64,000 bases of DNA from G963667855 sp963667855 (GCA_963667855.2 CAXXKI010000029.1:1-64000), one strand, 5' to 3'; shown: positions 19,045 through 28,710, numbered from the stretch's first letter. Notes: generated by a model not told the origin, from the sequence alone. A program made the numbers and translations.

Positions 19045-20225
19045 ATTTCAAACCGCTTTTCGTTACCGGGATGTTCCGCTCGGGAACCACGCTGCTCGCA
19101 AAAATCCTCAACGCTCACCCGGATATAGTTTTATCGTCAGATCCTTTTTTGCCTTTTTTCAAGCACCTTCGCGATGAGATCCACCGGGAAATCGAGAATT
19201 CAAAACCGATTCCGCCCCAGGCACCGCTGGATGATTATTTCGCCTCGCCGGATAAGCTGGCATTGTATCGAGCTGTGCAAGGAGCCACTTTTGATCGAGC
19301 TTTTTCAGACTCCGCCAGACCATCGCTCTGGCCTGTAATAAAACAACGAGCGGCCGATTTCTCCCATAATCTCGTCGCCAGGATCGATGAACTGCAGGGA
19401 AACACTTACCGCGAGCTCTACCTGGACATGTTGAGACTTAATCTTGAGGTATACGGCCGGGGCGACGAGATATATTCGGGGCACAAGGAAGTGTGGGCAG
19501 ACGAGTTCGCCGCAGTACTCCAACGTGATTTTTCTCAGCAAAAGTGCATCCACATAATCCGAGATCCGAGAGCCATGTGTGCCTCCAAGAACGTGGCCGA
19601 TGATAAATACCCCTGGCTCTTTTTAATCCGCCACTGGCGAAAACTGTCCACTATCGGTTGGTACAATTCCAAGTTCGGCCCGGCAAAAGAACGCACTCTT
19701 TTAATCCGCTACGAAGACCTTACGGCCAAACCGGAAATCGCCTGCAGGCTGATTTGTGAATTTCTGGAACTGGAATTCACCGCCTCAATGTTGAATCCGG
19801 ATAACCACAAGGACGGCGATGGCACCATGTGGAAAAACAATACATCCTACGCCGATCAGGTCAGCTTGCGAAAAATCGAGAATCGCAGCAAAGACCGCTG
19901 GAAAACAGTTTTGAGCGATTCAGAAGTGGAGTTAATCGAACAGTTAACTTTTCCCATGATGGACATGTTCGAGTACGAAACGGTGACCAGGCCGACTTCC
20001 AGCCTTCCCGATCATCTGTTATTCGATCCACCACAGGTGAAAAGAGAACAGTTGACGCCCTGGATTCGCGAACACGTGAAGGTGGACAAGGTCAGCACTG
20101 TATTGCAGATGCAGGAGGAATCGCTTCGCCTGCGATTAATGGAAAAAGCCGATCCTGACTTCGATGAATTGCTCGAATCGATTTTCTTTTTTGAGGAATT
20201 CTACAAAGCCTGCTGCAGTTATTAA
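19041..20225 (+). CDS. Sulfotransferase family protein
   Basis: 394 residues. The PAPS-binding 5'-phosphosulfate loop (FVTGMFRSGTTLLAKIL, residues 8-24) and the 3'-phosphate motif (IHIIRDPRAMCASKN) are both clear. A third conserved block, RTLLIRYEDLTAKPE, follows. These enzymes move sulfate from PAPS to a hydroxyl or amine, so the glycan made here may be sulfated. The start overlaps the DUF4910 stop (ATGA). The stop codon overlaps by four bases with the stop of the opposing FkbM gene, a very tight convergent arrangement. Confidence 0.92.
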   Translation: MNFKPLFVTGMFRSGTTLLAKILNAHPDIVLSSDPFLPFFKHLRDEIHREIENSKPIPPQAPLDDYFASPDKLALYRAVQGATFDRAFSDSARPSLWPVIKQRAADFSHNLVARIDELQGNTYRELYLDMLRLNLEVYGRGDEIYSGHKEVWADEFAAVLQRDFSQQKCIHIIRDPRAMCASKNVADDKYPWLFLIRHWRKLSTIGWYNSKFGPAKERTLLIRYEDLTAKPEIACRLICEFLELEFTASMLNPDNHKDGDGTMWKNNTSYADQVSLRKIENRSKDRWKTVLSDSEVELIEQLTFPMMDMFEYETVTRPTSSLPDHLLFDPPQVKREQLTPWIREHVKVDKVSTVLQMQEESLRLRLMEKADPDFDELLESIFFFEEFYKACCSY

Positions 20226-21133
20226 CTGATCGAGGTAACCACAAGCTTACTCGGCGCGTTTTGCCCGGCAGTCTCTGCTATCCGTTTTATCCTGGCCGGA
20301 ACGCAACCACGGTTTTCCAATTCAGCCTCTTCTACCCGTGTGGCACAGGCATATAAAAACTGCGCGTCATCCCATGCTTTAGTGGGCGCATCGGCCACAG
20401 CTATTCGGAATCCTCGCTTCTCCAGCCGGCCAAAAACCGGATGCGCCGGATCGTTAATGGGAAACGCCACACTTACACCGGGTCGATCCAGGTACTTATC
20501 CGCTCCTTCAATGGCCTCCGGTTCCGCCCCGTTAATAGTAAGATTGATAAAATCCAATTCCCCGCCAACGAATTCTCCGGCAATATTGTCGATAGTGTCC
20601 ACCTCAACGCGTACTTTTCCGCTTTGCTGCCGTATTCTGTCTTTACCCCAGATAACGGTTTCCGCTTCCAGATTCGTTTCATGCAAGTCGGCAATGGTAT
20701 TGGAACTGCTGTAGTCGGTATAAAAGGTGAAATCTAGTTTTCCCTTTTCCTTCCAAACGCCCTTTTGTACCAGGGTTACGTTTTTAATACCGCTCAGTTC
20801 GATAAACTCGGCAGCCGCTTTGATGTTCCTTTCATCCGGATCAATACCCCAGACATGACCTTCAGGTCCGACCAGGGCAGCCATGATAAAAAGCGTTGAA
20901 TATCCCAATCCAATAAACCCATCGTGAAAACCGACCATGAGCGCCTTATCCCCCTCCTTCAAGAAGGAAAAGGGGTGCAGATCCTGATGAAACGAATTGA
21001 GCAGTTGATACCGGGCAAGGTACTGCAGATGCGGCTCGGCTATAAAACCCAACATACTCGAGCCTCTCCCGTTTTGCTGGTGGAAATCATAATAAAGCCG
21101 CTGCAATTGCGTTCGCTGCTGGTAGTAAAACAT
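20222..21133 (-). CDS. FkbM-family methyltransferase
   Basis: 303 residues from the ATG at 21133, with GGAG seven bases upstream; a GTG two codons earlier lies too close to that site. The SAM-binding motif I is ALMVGFHDGFIGLGYS, an acidic motif II is VWGIDPDERNIKAA, and the FkbM-type VEVDTIDNIAGEF and FINLTINGAEPEAIEGA segments are present. FkbM enzymes O-methylate sugars or polyketides. The first about 60 residues (YYQQRTQLQRLYYDFHQQ) are not typical of the family. It follows the B12-radical-SAM gene by 23 bp in the same direction, so the two form a small operon inside the glycan locus. Confidence 0.85.
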   Translation of the reverse strand: MFYYQQRTQLQRLYYDFHQQNGRGSSMLGFIAEPHLQYLARYQLLNSFHQDLHPFSFLKEGDKALMVGFHDGFIGLGYSTLFIMAALVGPEGHVWGIDPDERNIKAAAEFIELSGIKNVTLVQKGVWKEKGKLDFTFYTDYSSSNTIADLHETNLEAETVIWGKDRIRQQSGKVRVEVDTIDNIAGEFVGGELDFINLTINGAEPEAIEGADKYLDRPGVSVAFPINDPAHPVFGRLEKRGFRIAVADAPTKAWDDAQFLYACATRVEEAELENRGCVPARIKRIAETAGQNAPSKLVVTSIS

Positions 21134-21156
21134 GAACACGCTCCAGTCGTGGCGAT

Positions 21157-22620
21157 CTAAAAGGAAAAAACACTCTCCAGGGCATCGAGTACACGGTTGG
21201 ATTCGTCAGTTTCTTTTTCGCAAAGCCCGACAAGCTCGCGCAGTGATCGCGGCAAATGAGCGTAAAGTAACATCGTCCTGGCCAGTCCCATCAGTTTTTC
21301 CCGGCTCATGCCTTCGGCGATGTACACAGGCTCGCCAAGCGCCCGGTAACAATCGTAACCATCTTTCAGGTCAGTGAACTCCCCTCGGAAGACGAGTTTA
21401 TCGTGTAAAAGAGAACCCGGCGTGGGCAGGAAAAACTCTATATTAACCGGCAGCCTCGTCTTTCTTATCAGTTCGACCGTTTCGGCCAGTATCGCGTCCG
21501 ACTGGCCCGGCAAACCGATAATCACGCCGGAGTTAGCCCGGAGTCTGTACTTTTCAAGAACACGTACGACATTGATTATATCCTTATCGCTGACCGCCTT
21601 GTTGAGTACGTTTTTCCTGAACTCTTCTCCCCCGCTTTCCAGGCCGAAATTAACGTTTACACATCCGGCTTGTTTTATCAACCCGACTCTTTCCTCGGTG
21701 AGCGTAATCGCACTAGCGGAAATGGTAAACGGCAAATTCACCCGCTCCCCGTAAATTTTACAGAACTCCCCCAGCCAGGTGATCGGCGCGGCAAGGAAAT
21801 TCTCATCCACAATGCGGAGCATCTCGATCCCCAGCTTCTCCTTGAGATCGACGAATTTCTCTACGGCCGCAGATGGTGCCATTCGCCGGATAAGGGGACG
21901 ATCTGTTCCGCATGTCAGCTTCATTAATTCCCTGTTGGCACAGAAGGAACAGTCATGAGGACAGCCCCTGGAAGTCTCGCCGTAAAACCTGCGATATCTC
22001 CGCCCCACAAAATGAGCGATTTCAGGCTCCATCCCCGATTCGGCCAGTGATGGAAGTTTTTCCAAATCAGCCGTTACCCCGCACTCGTTCCTGACAACCT
22101 CGCCGTCCGAAGACTTGTACCACAGATTCGGCACACCGGAATAGTTTCCGCCGCCCTGAAGGCGATTGACAAAATCCAGTATCATTGGTTCCGCTTCACC
22201 GACACAGACCGCATCAACCAGAGGATCGGAAATCACCTGCTCCGGTTTTACCATTGCATGAGCGCCACCGACGAACAGAAAGAAATCCTTGGGGATACTA
22301 CGAAGATAAGCCATTCCTATCTCGTAATTAGTGGATAACGCACTCAAGCCGATCACGTCAGGGCAGAACCTCTCCACTTCACTGCGAAATGCCGTGCAAC
22401 CTCGCTCCAGATCCTGCTCGAACCGGTCTCTAGCCGGACCACTATCGCGACAATCACTTGATCTGAAAAGCGACCCGCGCGACGACCTGGGCCAGGCATG
22501 ATACGGACTGCTCGAAAAGAGCTTCACCTCATGGCCCGCTTTCCGCAAGATAGCCATCAACAGTGGTATCCCCAGTGTAGGAAGATTTCCACAACCGGGC
22601 CAAAAGAACATTACCCTCAT
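21157..22620 (-). CDS. B12-binding-domain radical SAM protein
   Basis: 487 residues if started at the ATG at 22620 (AAGGA upstream); the frame is open further upstream to 22923 but that part has no protein character. An N-terminal cobalamin-binding-like fold (MRVMFFWPGCGNLPTLGIPL, DVIGLSALSTNYEIG, FFLFVGGAHAMVKPE) precedes a radical SAM core with the CX3CX2C cluster motif in SRGCPHDCSFCANRE. The usual DxHxxG cobalamin motif is not evident, so B12 may be bound without the lower His ligand or not at all. Members of this superfamily methylate unactivated carbons or rearrange substrates. Its place in a glycan locus suggests sugar or lipid modification, but the substrate is not known. Confidence 0.85.
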   Translation of the reverse strand: MRVMFFWPGCGNLPTLGIPLLMAILRKAGHEVKLFSSSPYHAWPRSSRGSLFRSSDCRDSGPARDRFEQDLERGCTAFRSEVERFCPDVIGLSALSTNYEIGMAYLRSIPKDFFLFVGGAHAMVKPEQVISDPLVDAVCVGEAEPMILDFVNRLQGGGNYSGVPNLWYKSSDGEVVRNECGVTADLEKLPSLAESGMEPEIAHFVGRRYRRFYGETSRGCPHDCSFCANRELMKLTCGTDRPLIRRMAPSAAVEKFVDLKEKLGIEMLRIVDENFLAAPITWLGEFCKIYGERVNLPFTISASAITLTEERVGLIKQAGCVNVNFGLESGGEEFRKNVLNKAVSDKDIINVVRVLEKYRLRANSGVIIGLPGQSDAILAETVELIRKTRLPVNIEFFLPTPGSLLHDKLVFRGEFTDLKDGYDCYRALGEPVYIAEGMSREKLMGLARTMLLYAHLPRSLRELVGLCEKETDESNRVLDALESVFSF

Positions 22621-22984
22621 ATTCGCAAACATCCTTAGCGAAACACCAACGAATTCCCTGCCAGCAACCGGGACGGGAATATCTCCCGTCGAATAGACAA
22701 AACCTGTCCGGATTGGATTGAGTATAGCGAGTTCAACCGATACACTTAAGGGCTGTTTTGCAAGGAAGTTTGAAACCTCCAGGCATTCAACAAGATTGTA
22801 TATACAGAGTGAAATCCCTTGACCTTGCCCGCTTCGGCGGTATGGTTGACGCGGATTCGGGTGGCAAAATACTAGCGACCGCCAAATTAGCCGAAAGCAG
22901 GTACAATACCGGTTATAATGCACGGTCTAATGCAAATAATTATTACTGTCGGCGCCTGCAGGGGGGCCGCTCGGGGAGACAAGC
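22621..22984. promoter_or_regulatory. Divergent promoter region of the pse operon
   Basis: A perfect TATAAT at 22914-22919 lies about 65 bp before the pseB start and is the best candidate for the operon promoter, although its -35 box is poor. A TTGACG is seen at 22846-22851. No gene is apparent. Confidence 0.4.
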
Positions 22985-23971
22985 GTGTTCGACTGGACTT
23001 CCAAAACAGTGCTGGTTACCGGTGGAACGGGCTCATTCGGGCAGAAGTTCGCCAAAATCATGCTTCGCGACTACCGGCCTCGCAAGCTCATCATCTATAG
23101 CCGCGACGAGTGGAAACAATACATGATGTCGAACAACGGGTTCAACCATTCGAACCTGCGTTTCTTCATCGGCGATATTCGCGACCTGGAGCGGTTGCGC
23201 AGGGCATTTCAGGATGTGGATGTGGTTGTACACACCGCAGCCCTTAAGCAGGTACCGACCTGCGAATATAATCCGATAGAAGCGGTGGCGACCAATATAA
23301 ACGGTTCCAGAAACGTGATCGATGCCGCCCTGGATAACGGCGTTTCCCATGTGCTGGCTTTAAGTACGGACAAAGCTACCGCGCCGGTTAATATCTACGG
23401 GGCAAGTAAACTGGTAGCGGAAAAACTGTTTGTACACGCCAACAACTATAATCGATCCAATCACCCCGGTACGGCATTTTCCTGCGTGCGCTATGGCAAC
23501 GTCCTGGGCAGTCGCGGAAGCGTCGTGCCGCTTTTCGCCGAACAAAAGGCAACGGGGAAACTGAAAATAACCGACGAGCGGATGACCCGTTTCTGGATTA
23601 CCCTGGAACAGGGAGCCCGGTTTGTGATTTCCGCAATAGAGCGAATGAAAGGTGGAGAGGTCTTCATCCCCAAGCTGCCCAGCATGAAAACCATTGACCT
23701 GGCTAAAAGCGTGGCACCGGAGGCCAAAATCGAATACATCGGTATCAGGCCCGGAGAAAAGCTGCACGAAATGCTCATCTCCCCGGAAGAAGCCCGAACC
23801 ACAATCGACATCGGCGACAGCTATATAATGTTGCCGGCCAAGCTGCTCCGCAATCAATGCTCCTGGGAAACGGAAGGCACTCCCCTGCCGGATGGCTGGT
23901 CGTACGCCAGCGATACGAATGATCAATGGATTTCTCAAGATCAAATCCAGGAGTTGATCCGTGCCTGCTGA
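22985..23971 (+). CDS. pseB: UDP-N-acetylglucosamine 4,6-dehydratase (inverting)
   Basis: 328 residues with a GTG start (GGGAG seven bases upstream). First enzyme of pseudaminic-acid synthesis: it dehydrates UDP-GlcNAc and inverts C5. Rossmann motif TGGTGSFG at residues 12-19, catalytic Thr128-Asp129-Lys130 in LALSTDKA, and Tyr138/Lys142 in IYGASK. The RMTRFWITLEQGARFV, EVFIPKLPSMK and IRPGEKLHE blocks are typical of PseB and separate it from the larger retaining FlaA1/LegB-type enzymes. It is the first gene of the 17-gene plus-strand operon and its end overlaps pseC by 11 bases. Confidence 0.95.
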   Translation: MFDWTSKTVLVTGGTGSFGQKFAKIMLRDYRPRKLIIYSRDEWKQYMMSNNGFNHSNLRFFIGDIRDLERLRRAFQDVDVVVHTAALKQVPTCEYNPIEAVATNINGSRNVIDAALDNGVSHVLALSTDKATAPVNIYGASKLVAEKLFVHANNYNRSNHPGTAFSCVRYGNVLGSRGSVVPLFAEQKATGKLKITDERMTRFWITLEQGARFVISAIERMKGGEVFIPKLPSMKTIDLAKSVAPEAKIEYIGIRPGEKLHEMLISPEEARTTIDIGDSYIMLPAKLLRNQCSWETEGTPLPDGWSYASDTNDQWISQDQIQELIRAC

Positions 23972-25154
23972 GCAAGAAAACCCGGTTTGCGATTCGGTCG
24001 ATGCGCCGTTCATACCTTACGGCAGGCAGCACATTGACGAGCAGGATATAGAGGCCGTAATTGAAATCCTGCGCTCAGACTGGTTAACCACAGGGCCCGC
24101 CGTCGAGCAGTTTGAAAGTCTTCTGGCAAAAACAACCGAGAGTAGCCATGCCGTAGCGGTGGCTAACGGCACCGCGGCGCTGCATGCGGCAATGTACGCG
24201 ATAAATATCCAACCGGGTGATGAAGTGATCGTCCCCCCGATAACCTTTGCGGCCACCGCAAACGCGGTTGTATTCCAGGGTGGCACGCCGGTTTTTGCGG
24301 ACGTATCACCCGATTGCCTGCTTATCGACCCAACTGCGATTGAATCCAGAATCACCGGTAAAACCAAAGCGATAATTGCGGTGGATTACGCCGGGCATCC
24401 TTGCGATTACGACGCTCTCCGCCAACTGGCTGATCGGCATGGTTTGATTCTAGTATCCGACTCATGCCACTCGCTTGGTGGAAAATACAAGAATCGTCCG
24501 GCAGGCAGCCTGGCGGATCTGAACACCTTCAGTTTCCACCCGGTGAAAAACATCACTACCGGAGAGGGAGGTGCGGTAACCACCAACCACCGGGAGTGGG
24601 CGGAGCGAATGCGGTCTTTCCGAAACCACTGCATTAGTACCGATCACCATCAGCGAAGCAGGGAAGGTAACTGGTTTTACCAAATAACCGATCTCGGCTA
24701 TAACTACCGCATAACCGACCTCCAATGCGCACTGGGTATCCAGCAGCTTGGAAAACTGGAAAAATGGATCGAACGTAGGCAGGAAATCGCTGCACTCTAC
24801 AAACAGTTGCTGGCAGACTTTCCGTTTGCTGAACCTTTGCCCGTCCTGCCCGATGTATCCCACGCGTTTCATCTATTCGTTATTCGCCTGGCCGAACAGG
24901 CCGGTTCTCGAGCCGAGGTTTTTTCAGCCATGCGGCAATCACGAATCGGCGTGAACGTCCATTACATTCCCGTTCACCTGCATCCTTTCTACAAAAGCCG
25001 CTTCGGAACGGCGAAAGGAATGTGCCCGGTAGCGGAATCAGCATATGAAAGAATCATGTCGCTACCGGTTTTCCCCACAATGTCCGACGCTGACGTCGAG
25101 CGAGTTGTCACCTCTCTTCGCGATGCCTGCAATCCAGAAAAGAGGCGGTTATGA
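23961..25154 (+). CDS. pseC: UDP-4-amino-4,6-dideoxy-N-acetyl-beta-L-altrosamine transaminase
   Basis: 397 residues with a GTG start preceded by CAGGAG. PLP-dependent DegT/DnrJ/EryC1-fold aminotransferase acting on the PseB product with glutamate as amino donor. The PLP lysine is Lys196 in FSFHPVKNITTGEGG, and the cofactor-binding Asp167 is in ILVSDSCHSLGG. Other family blocks are VANGTAALHAAMYA, PPITFAATANAV and NVHYIPVHLHPFY. Length is normal. The start lies inside pseB and the stop overlaps the next gene by four bases. Confidence 0.95.
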   Translation: MPAEQENPVCDSVDAPFIPYGRQHIDEQDIEAVIEILRSDWLTTGPAVEQFESLLAKTTESSHAVAVANGTAALHAAMYAINIQPGDEVIVPPITFAATANAVVFQGGTPVFADVSPDCLLIDPTAIESRITGKTKAIIAVDYAGHPCDYDALRQLADRHGLILVSDSCHSLGGKYKNRPAGSLADLNTFSFHPVKNITTGEGGAVTTNHREWAERMRSFRNHCISTDHHQRSREGNWFYQITDLGYNYRITDLQCALGIQQLGKLEKWIERRQEIAALYKQLLADFPFAEPLPVLPDVSHAFHLFVIRLAEQAGSRAEVFSAMRQSRIGVNVHYIPVHLHPFYKSRFGTAKGMCPVAESAYERIMSLPVFPTMSDADVERVVTSLRDACNPEKRRL

Positions 25155-26149
25155 GAGTACTCGTATCCGGTTGCGGCTCCATAGGTCAACGTCACGCGCG
25201 TAATCTCCATTCTGTGGGTATAACCGAACTGGCGGTTTGCGACCCGGATACTGATCGAACAGGCCCGATAGCCGAGGAGTTAGCCATCGACAGCTATGAC
25301 TGTTTCTCCAAGGCATTGACCGACTTCAAACCGGAAGCGGTTTTCGTCTGCACGCCACCGGTTCACCACGTATCGCAATCTAAACGGGCGATCGAAAGCG
25401 GTACTCACCTTTTTATCGAAAAACCGTTATCCCATTCCCTGGCAGGATTGGACGAGTTGATCGAAAAAGCCGCATCTTCACACCGTATCGTTCAGGTCGG
25501 CTACAATCTTCGCTTCCACCCCGGAATCCGCGAATTAAAAAGAATTGTCGAAACCGACGCCATCGGAACCATTCTCTGGGGGCGTCTGGAAGTCGGCCAA
25601 TACCTGCCCGAATGGCGACCATGGCAGGACTATCGCCAGAGTTATACGGCGCGAAGCGAACTCGGCGGTGGTATAATACTCGACGCCTCACATGAACTTG
25701 ACTACGCCTGCTGGTTCTTCGGCGAACCGATAGAAATCAAGTGTATGGCCGGCAGGGTCAGCAACCTGGAAACCGATGTCGAAGATTGCGCCTCTATATT
25801 ACTGCGGTTCGACTCCGGCGCACAAATCGACATACATATGGATTTCATCCAGCGTTGCTACAGCAGATCCTGTAAACTCGTGGGGAGCAAGGGAACTGCA
25901 ATATGGGATTACGGTACTAATGAGATTAAAACGTGGACAACCAGAACTCAAACTTGGGAAACCACAAAACACCCCTGCGAACCGAACGACATGTACATAG
26001 CGGAAATTCTACACTTTATGGAATGCGTAAGAGCCGGCACCGCCCCGCTTTCAGATCTCGAACAGGGGCGAAAGGTTTTAAAAACAGCCCTTATAGCCAA
26101 GACTGCGGCTAACCTTAACAACGGAGCTTCTAGTCCATGTCCGACTTGA
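25151..26149 (+). CDS. Gfo/Idh/MocA-family oxidoreductase
   Basis: 332 residues. N-terminal Rossmann fold (VLVSGCGSIGQRHARNL), the family EKP motif (HLFIEKPLSHSL) and a C-terminal alpha/beta domain with GGGIILDASHELDYACWFFG. It should oxidise or reduce a sugar using NAD(P). In other nonulosonic-acid loci a Gfo/Idh gene (for example ptmF in Campylobacter) sits beside an SDR gene, and the same pair occurs here. Its substrate is unknown. Coupled to pseC by an ATGA overlap. Confidence 0.9.
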   Translation: MRVLVSGCGSIGQRHARNLHSVGITELAVCDPDTDRTGPIAEELAIDSYDCFSKALTDFKPEAVFVCTPPVHHVSQSKRAIESGTHLFIEKPLSHSLAGLDELIEKAASSHRIVQVGYNLRFHPGIRELKRIVETDAIGTILWGRLEVGQYLPEWRPWQDYRQSYTARSELGGGIILDASHELDYACWFFGEPIEIKCMAGRVSNLETDVEDCASILLRFDSGAQIDIHMDFIQRCYSRSCKLVGSKGTAIWDYGTNEIKTWTTRTQTWETTKHPCEPNDMYIAEILHFMECVRAGTAPLSDLEQGRKVLKTALIAKTAANLNNGASSPCPT

Positions 26150-26883
26150 AAGGTAAAAAAGCATTGGTTACCGCCGGCTCCAGGGGACTCGGCGCGGAAA
26201 TAGTCATCCAACTGGCGGAATTGGGTGCGGATGTCGCTTTCACCTACAAAGAGAACGAAAACGGTGCGATAAAAACGGCCGAACACGTCGAATCACGGGA
26301 ACGTCGCTCGCTGCCTATCCGTGCCGACGTATCAGATTTCACCCTGGCTGAACAAGTAACAGAAAAAGTCATAGATGAATTAGGCGGTTTGGACATCCTG
26401 GTGTGCAATGCCGGAATCGCCAGCCCTGCCCCAATCTCCAGAATGACGGAATCCGATTGGGATATAGTGATGAATGTATCCTTAAAAGGGGCCTTCAATT
26501 ACATTCACGGAGCAATCCCTCATTTCACGGAAAATAAAGCGGGGAAAATCGTGTGCATTGGCTCCATTAACGGTTTAAGAGGCAGAATCGGCGGTGCTAG
26601 CTACAACGTGGCCAAAGCCGGTCTCGCGGGACTGGTCAAAACAGCCGCCAACGAACTGGGGCCTCAAAACATCAACGTAAACCTCGTCGCGCCGGGATTC
26701 ATCGAAACTCCTTCACAAGAAAAAACTCCCGAACTGATACGCGATCTGATAATAAAAGAGTGTGCCATAAAACGCTTGGGAACTCCCGCGGATATTGCCG
26801 CGGTCGTGACTTTCCTTTGCAGTGATAATGCCAGGCACGTAACAGGCCAGGTTATCAAAGTGGACGCTGGGCAGTATATATGA
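26137..26883 (+). CDS. Short-chain dehydrogenase/reductase
   Basis: 248 residues, classical SDR: cofactor motif TAGSRGLGAE, NAG in LVCNAGIASP, catalytic Ser in CIGSINGLRG, Tyr-x-x-x-Lys in ASYNVAKAG and a PG motif in LVAPGFIETP. FabG-like overall, but its position between Gfo/Idh and the cytidylyltransferase matches PtmA-type enzymes of nonulosonic-acid loci, so a sugar substrate is more likely than a fatty-acid one. Its start overlaps the previous gene by 13 bases. Confidence 0.92.
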   Translation: MSDLKGKKALVTAGSRGLGAEIVIQLAELGADVAFTYKENENGAIKTAEHVESRERRSLPIRADVSDFTLAEQVTEKVIDELGGLDILVCNAGIASPAPISRMTESDWDIVMNVSLKGAFNYIHGAIPHFTENKAGKIVCIGSINGLRGRIGGASYNVAKAGLAGLVKTAANELGPQNINVNLVAPGFIETPSQEKTPELIRDLIIKECAIKRLGTPADIAAVVTFLCSDNARHVTGQVIKVDAGQYI

Positions 26884-26884
26884 T

Positions 26885-27634
26885 ATGCACCCGAAAAATG
26901 GAAAAACCATAGGCGTATTACAGGCTCGAACCGGGTCGACCAGACTCCCCAGCAAGGTGTTGGCCGACATCTGCGGCCAGCCGATGCTCACCAGAATTAT
27001 CCGGCAAATCAAAAGAGCTCAACGGTTGGGTAAACTGGTCGTCGCGACCACCGTTCTGCCGGAAGACGACCCAGTCGTCGAATTAGCCGAAGCATGCGGA
27101 GTGGATTGTTTCCGAGGGCACCCGACCGATTGCCTCGACCGCTGTTTCGGCGCGGCGAGAGAACACCAGGCCGCCGTCGTTGTTCGATTGACCGGCGACA
27201 ATCCCCTGGTCGATAGCGCTTTTATTGATCGAACCATTAACGAGTACTATGACCATATACCTCCGCCCGCCCTTCTGAGCAGCGCCATCACCGAATCACT
27301 GCCCACGGGGCTTTCGGTTGAAGTAATCTCCATAGAGGCACTGGAAACCGCCTGGCTGGAAGACGAAAATCCCGCCAGCCGGGAGCACGTAACTCCTTAC
27401 ATTCTCCGTGACCGCAGACGTTTTAAAGTAATTTCCGCCAGCCCGGGCGAAGGAGACTATCGCCGGATGCGCTGGACTGTGGATACCGCAGACGACCTCG
27501 ATTTTATTCGCGCGGTCGTAACCATGCTCGAGGGGCGGGAAGATATCGACTGGCAAACACTGGCAAAAACACTGGAAAAGGAAAACGATATCCTGGCTAT
27601 CAACAGTCACGTTATGCAAAAGGTAACTCCATGA
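26885..27634 (+). CDS. SpsF-type cytidylyltransferase (probable CMP-pseudaminic acid synthetase)
   Basis: 249 residues. N-terminal nucleotidyltransferase signature GVLQARTGSTRLPSKVL and the VVVRLTGDNPLVDSAFID block are those of the SpsF/acylneuraminate cytidylyltransferase family. In Pse operons the gene in this slot activates the finished nine-carbon sugar with CTP, the job of PseF. It starts one base after the SDR stop and its own stop overlaps pseG. Assignment as the PseF function rests on context. Confidence 0.85.
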   Translation: MHPKNGKTIGVLQARTGSTRLPSKVLADICGQPMLTRIIRQIKRAQRLGKLVVATTVLPEDDPVVELAEACGVDCFRGHPTDCLDRCFGAAREHQAAVVVRLTGDNPLVDSAFIDRTINEYYDHIPPPALLSSAITESLPTGLSVEVISIEALETAWLEDENPASREHVTPYILRDRRRFKVISASPGEGDYRRMRWTVDTADDLDFIRAVVTMLEGREDIDWQTLAKTLEKENDILAINSHVMQKVTP

Positions 27635-28683
27635 GCACTAAAGAGACTGTACTGATACGAACTGATGCCGACGGCGAAATCGGCGTGGGGCATGTCATGC
27701 GCTGCCTCGCGTTTACCCAGGCCTGGCGGCAGGAGGGCGGTAAATGCTTTTTCGCCATGGCCTCCATTCCTTCCATGCTTGATGATCGACTAAGTCGCGA
27801 TGGTCTGAAAGTCACCGACGTCCAATCCCGGCAACGGGCCGATGCCGAAGATGCCGAAAACACGGTGGAAATCGCCAGGGAAATCGGCGCAGAATGGATT
27901 ATCGTAGATGGCTATCACTTCGACAGCAATTACTTAAAAACCATTGCTGACGCCGGTTTGAAAATGCTCCTGATTACCGATCTGGCGTTTGAAGGACCCT
28001 GCCCGGCAGATATGATCCTGAATCCCAATCCGCATGGAAAAGAGTCGATGTACCCAAACCGCAAACCTGGCACTGCCTTGCTCCTGGGTACGAAATACGC
28101 AATGATTCGCCAGGAATTCCTCGCCTACAAAACCTGGCAAAGACAGTTCAAACCGCGAGCCAGACAGATACTGGTCACCATGGGCGGCGGTGAAACCAGC
28201 GACGCACTGCTGCGTACGGTAAAAGTACTGGAGTCCTTTACCGATGAAAACTGGCAGGCCAGAATCGTCCTGGGGCCCGCCAACAAGGCCACTTCCGAAA
28301 TAGAGCGTATCTGCAAAAACAACCCGACAAAACTTCAACTGGAACGCAATGTGGCCGATATGTCCGAACTGCTGGCCTGGGCGGACCTGGCCATTACCGG
28401 CGGCGGCAGCACCTGCTGGGAACTCGCCTTTATGGGATTGCCTGCCCTGACCATAATACTCGCCGAAAACCAGAGGCCTATAGCCCAGGCACTGGCCAAA
28501 GCAGGCGTAGTGGAAAACCTGGGCTGGCACTCCGAAGCATCCGCCGAACTCATTGATCACCACCTCAAGCTGATCATTAAAAACAGCCAGAAAAGAGAAA
28601 CAATGAGCAAAAAAGGACGGATAATGATCGACGGGCAGGGAAGCTCCCGAGTGGTTAAGGCAATTACAGAATACAATTCATAG
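27631..28683 (+). CDS. pseG: UDP-2,4-diacetamido-2,4,6-trideoxy-beta-L-altropyranose hydrolase
   Basis: 350 residues. GT-B-fold hydrolase that removes UDP from the diamino sugar before condensation. The N-terminal IGVGHVMRCLAF has the catalytic His21, and the C-terminal UDP-binding segment is WADLAITGGGSTCWELAFMG followed by LPALTII. LLGTKYAMIRQEF and LVTMGGG are further PseG blocks. Length is normal. Overlaps the cytidylyltransferase gene by four bases. Confidence 0.93.
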   Translation: MSTKETVLIRTDADGEIGVGHVMRCLAFTQAWRQEGGKCFFAMASIPSMLDDRLSRDGLKVTDVQSRQRADAEDAENTVEIAREIGAEWIIVDGYHFDSNYLKTIADAGLKMLLITDLAFEGPCPADMILNPNPHGKESMYPNRKPGTALLLGTKYAMIRQEFLAYKTWQRQFKPRARQILVTMGGGETSDALLRTVKVLESFTDENWQARIVLGPANKATSEIERICKNNPTKLQLERNVADMSELLAWADLAITGGGSTCWELAFMGLPALTIILAENQRPIAQALAKAGVVENLGWHSEASAELIDHHLKLIIKNSQKRETMSKKGRIMIDGQGSSRVVKAITEYNS

Positions 28684-28710
28684 CGGCGAACCCCGAAAAG
28701 AGTAAGCAAT

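Noticed and set aside
22621..22923. N-terminal extension of the radical SAM protein
   Set aside because: The frame is open but the sequence has no conserved character, and a start with a ribosome site lies at 22620 just before the domain.
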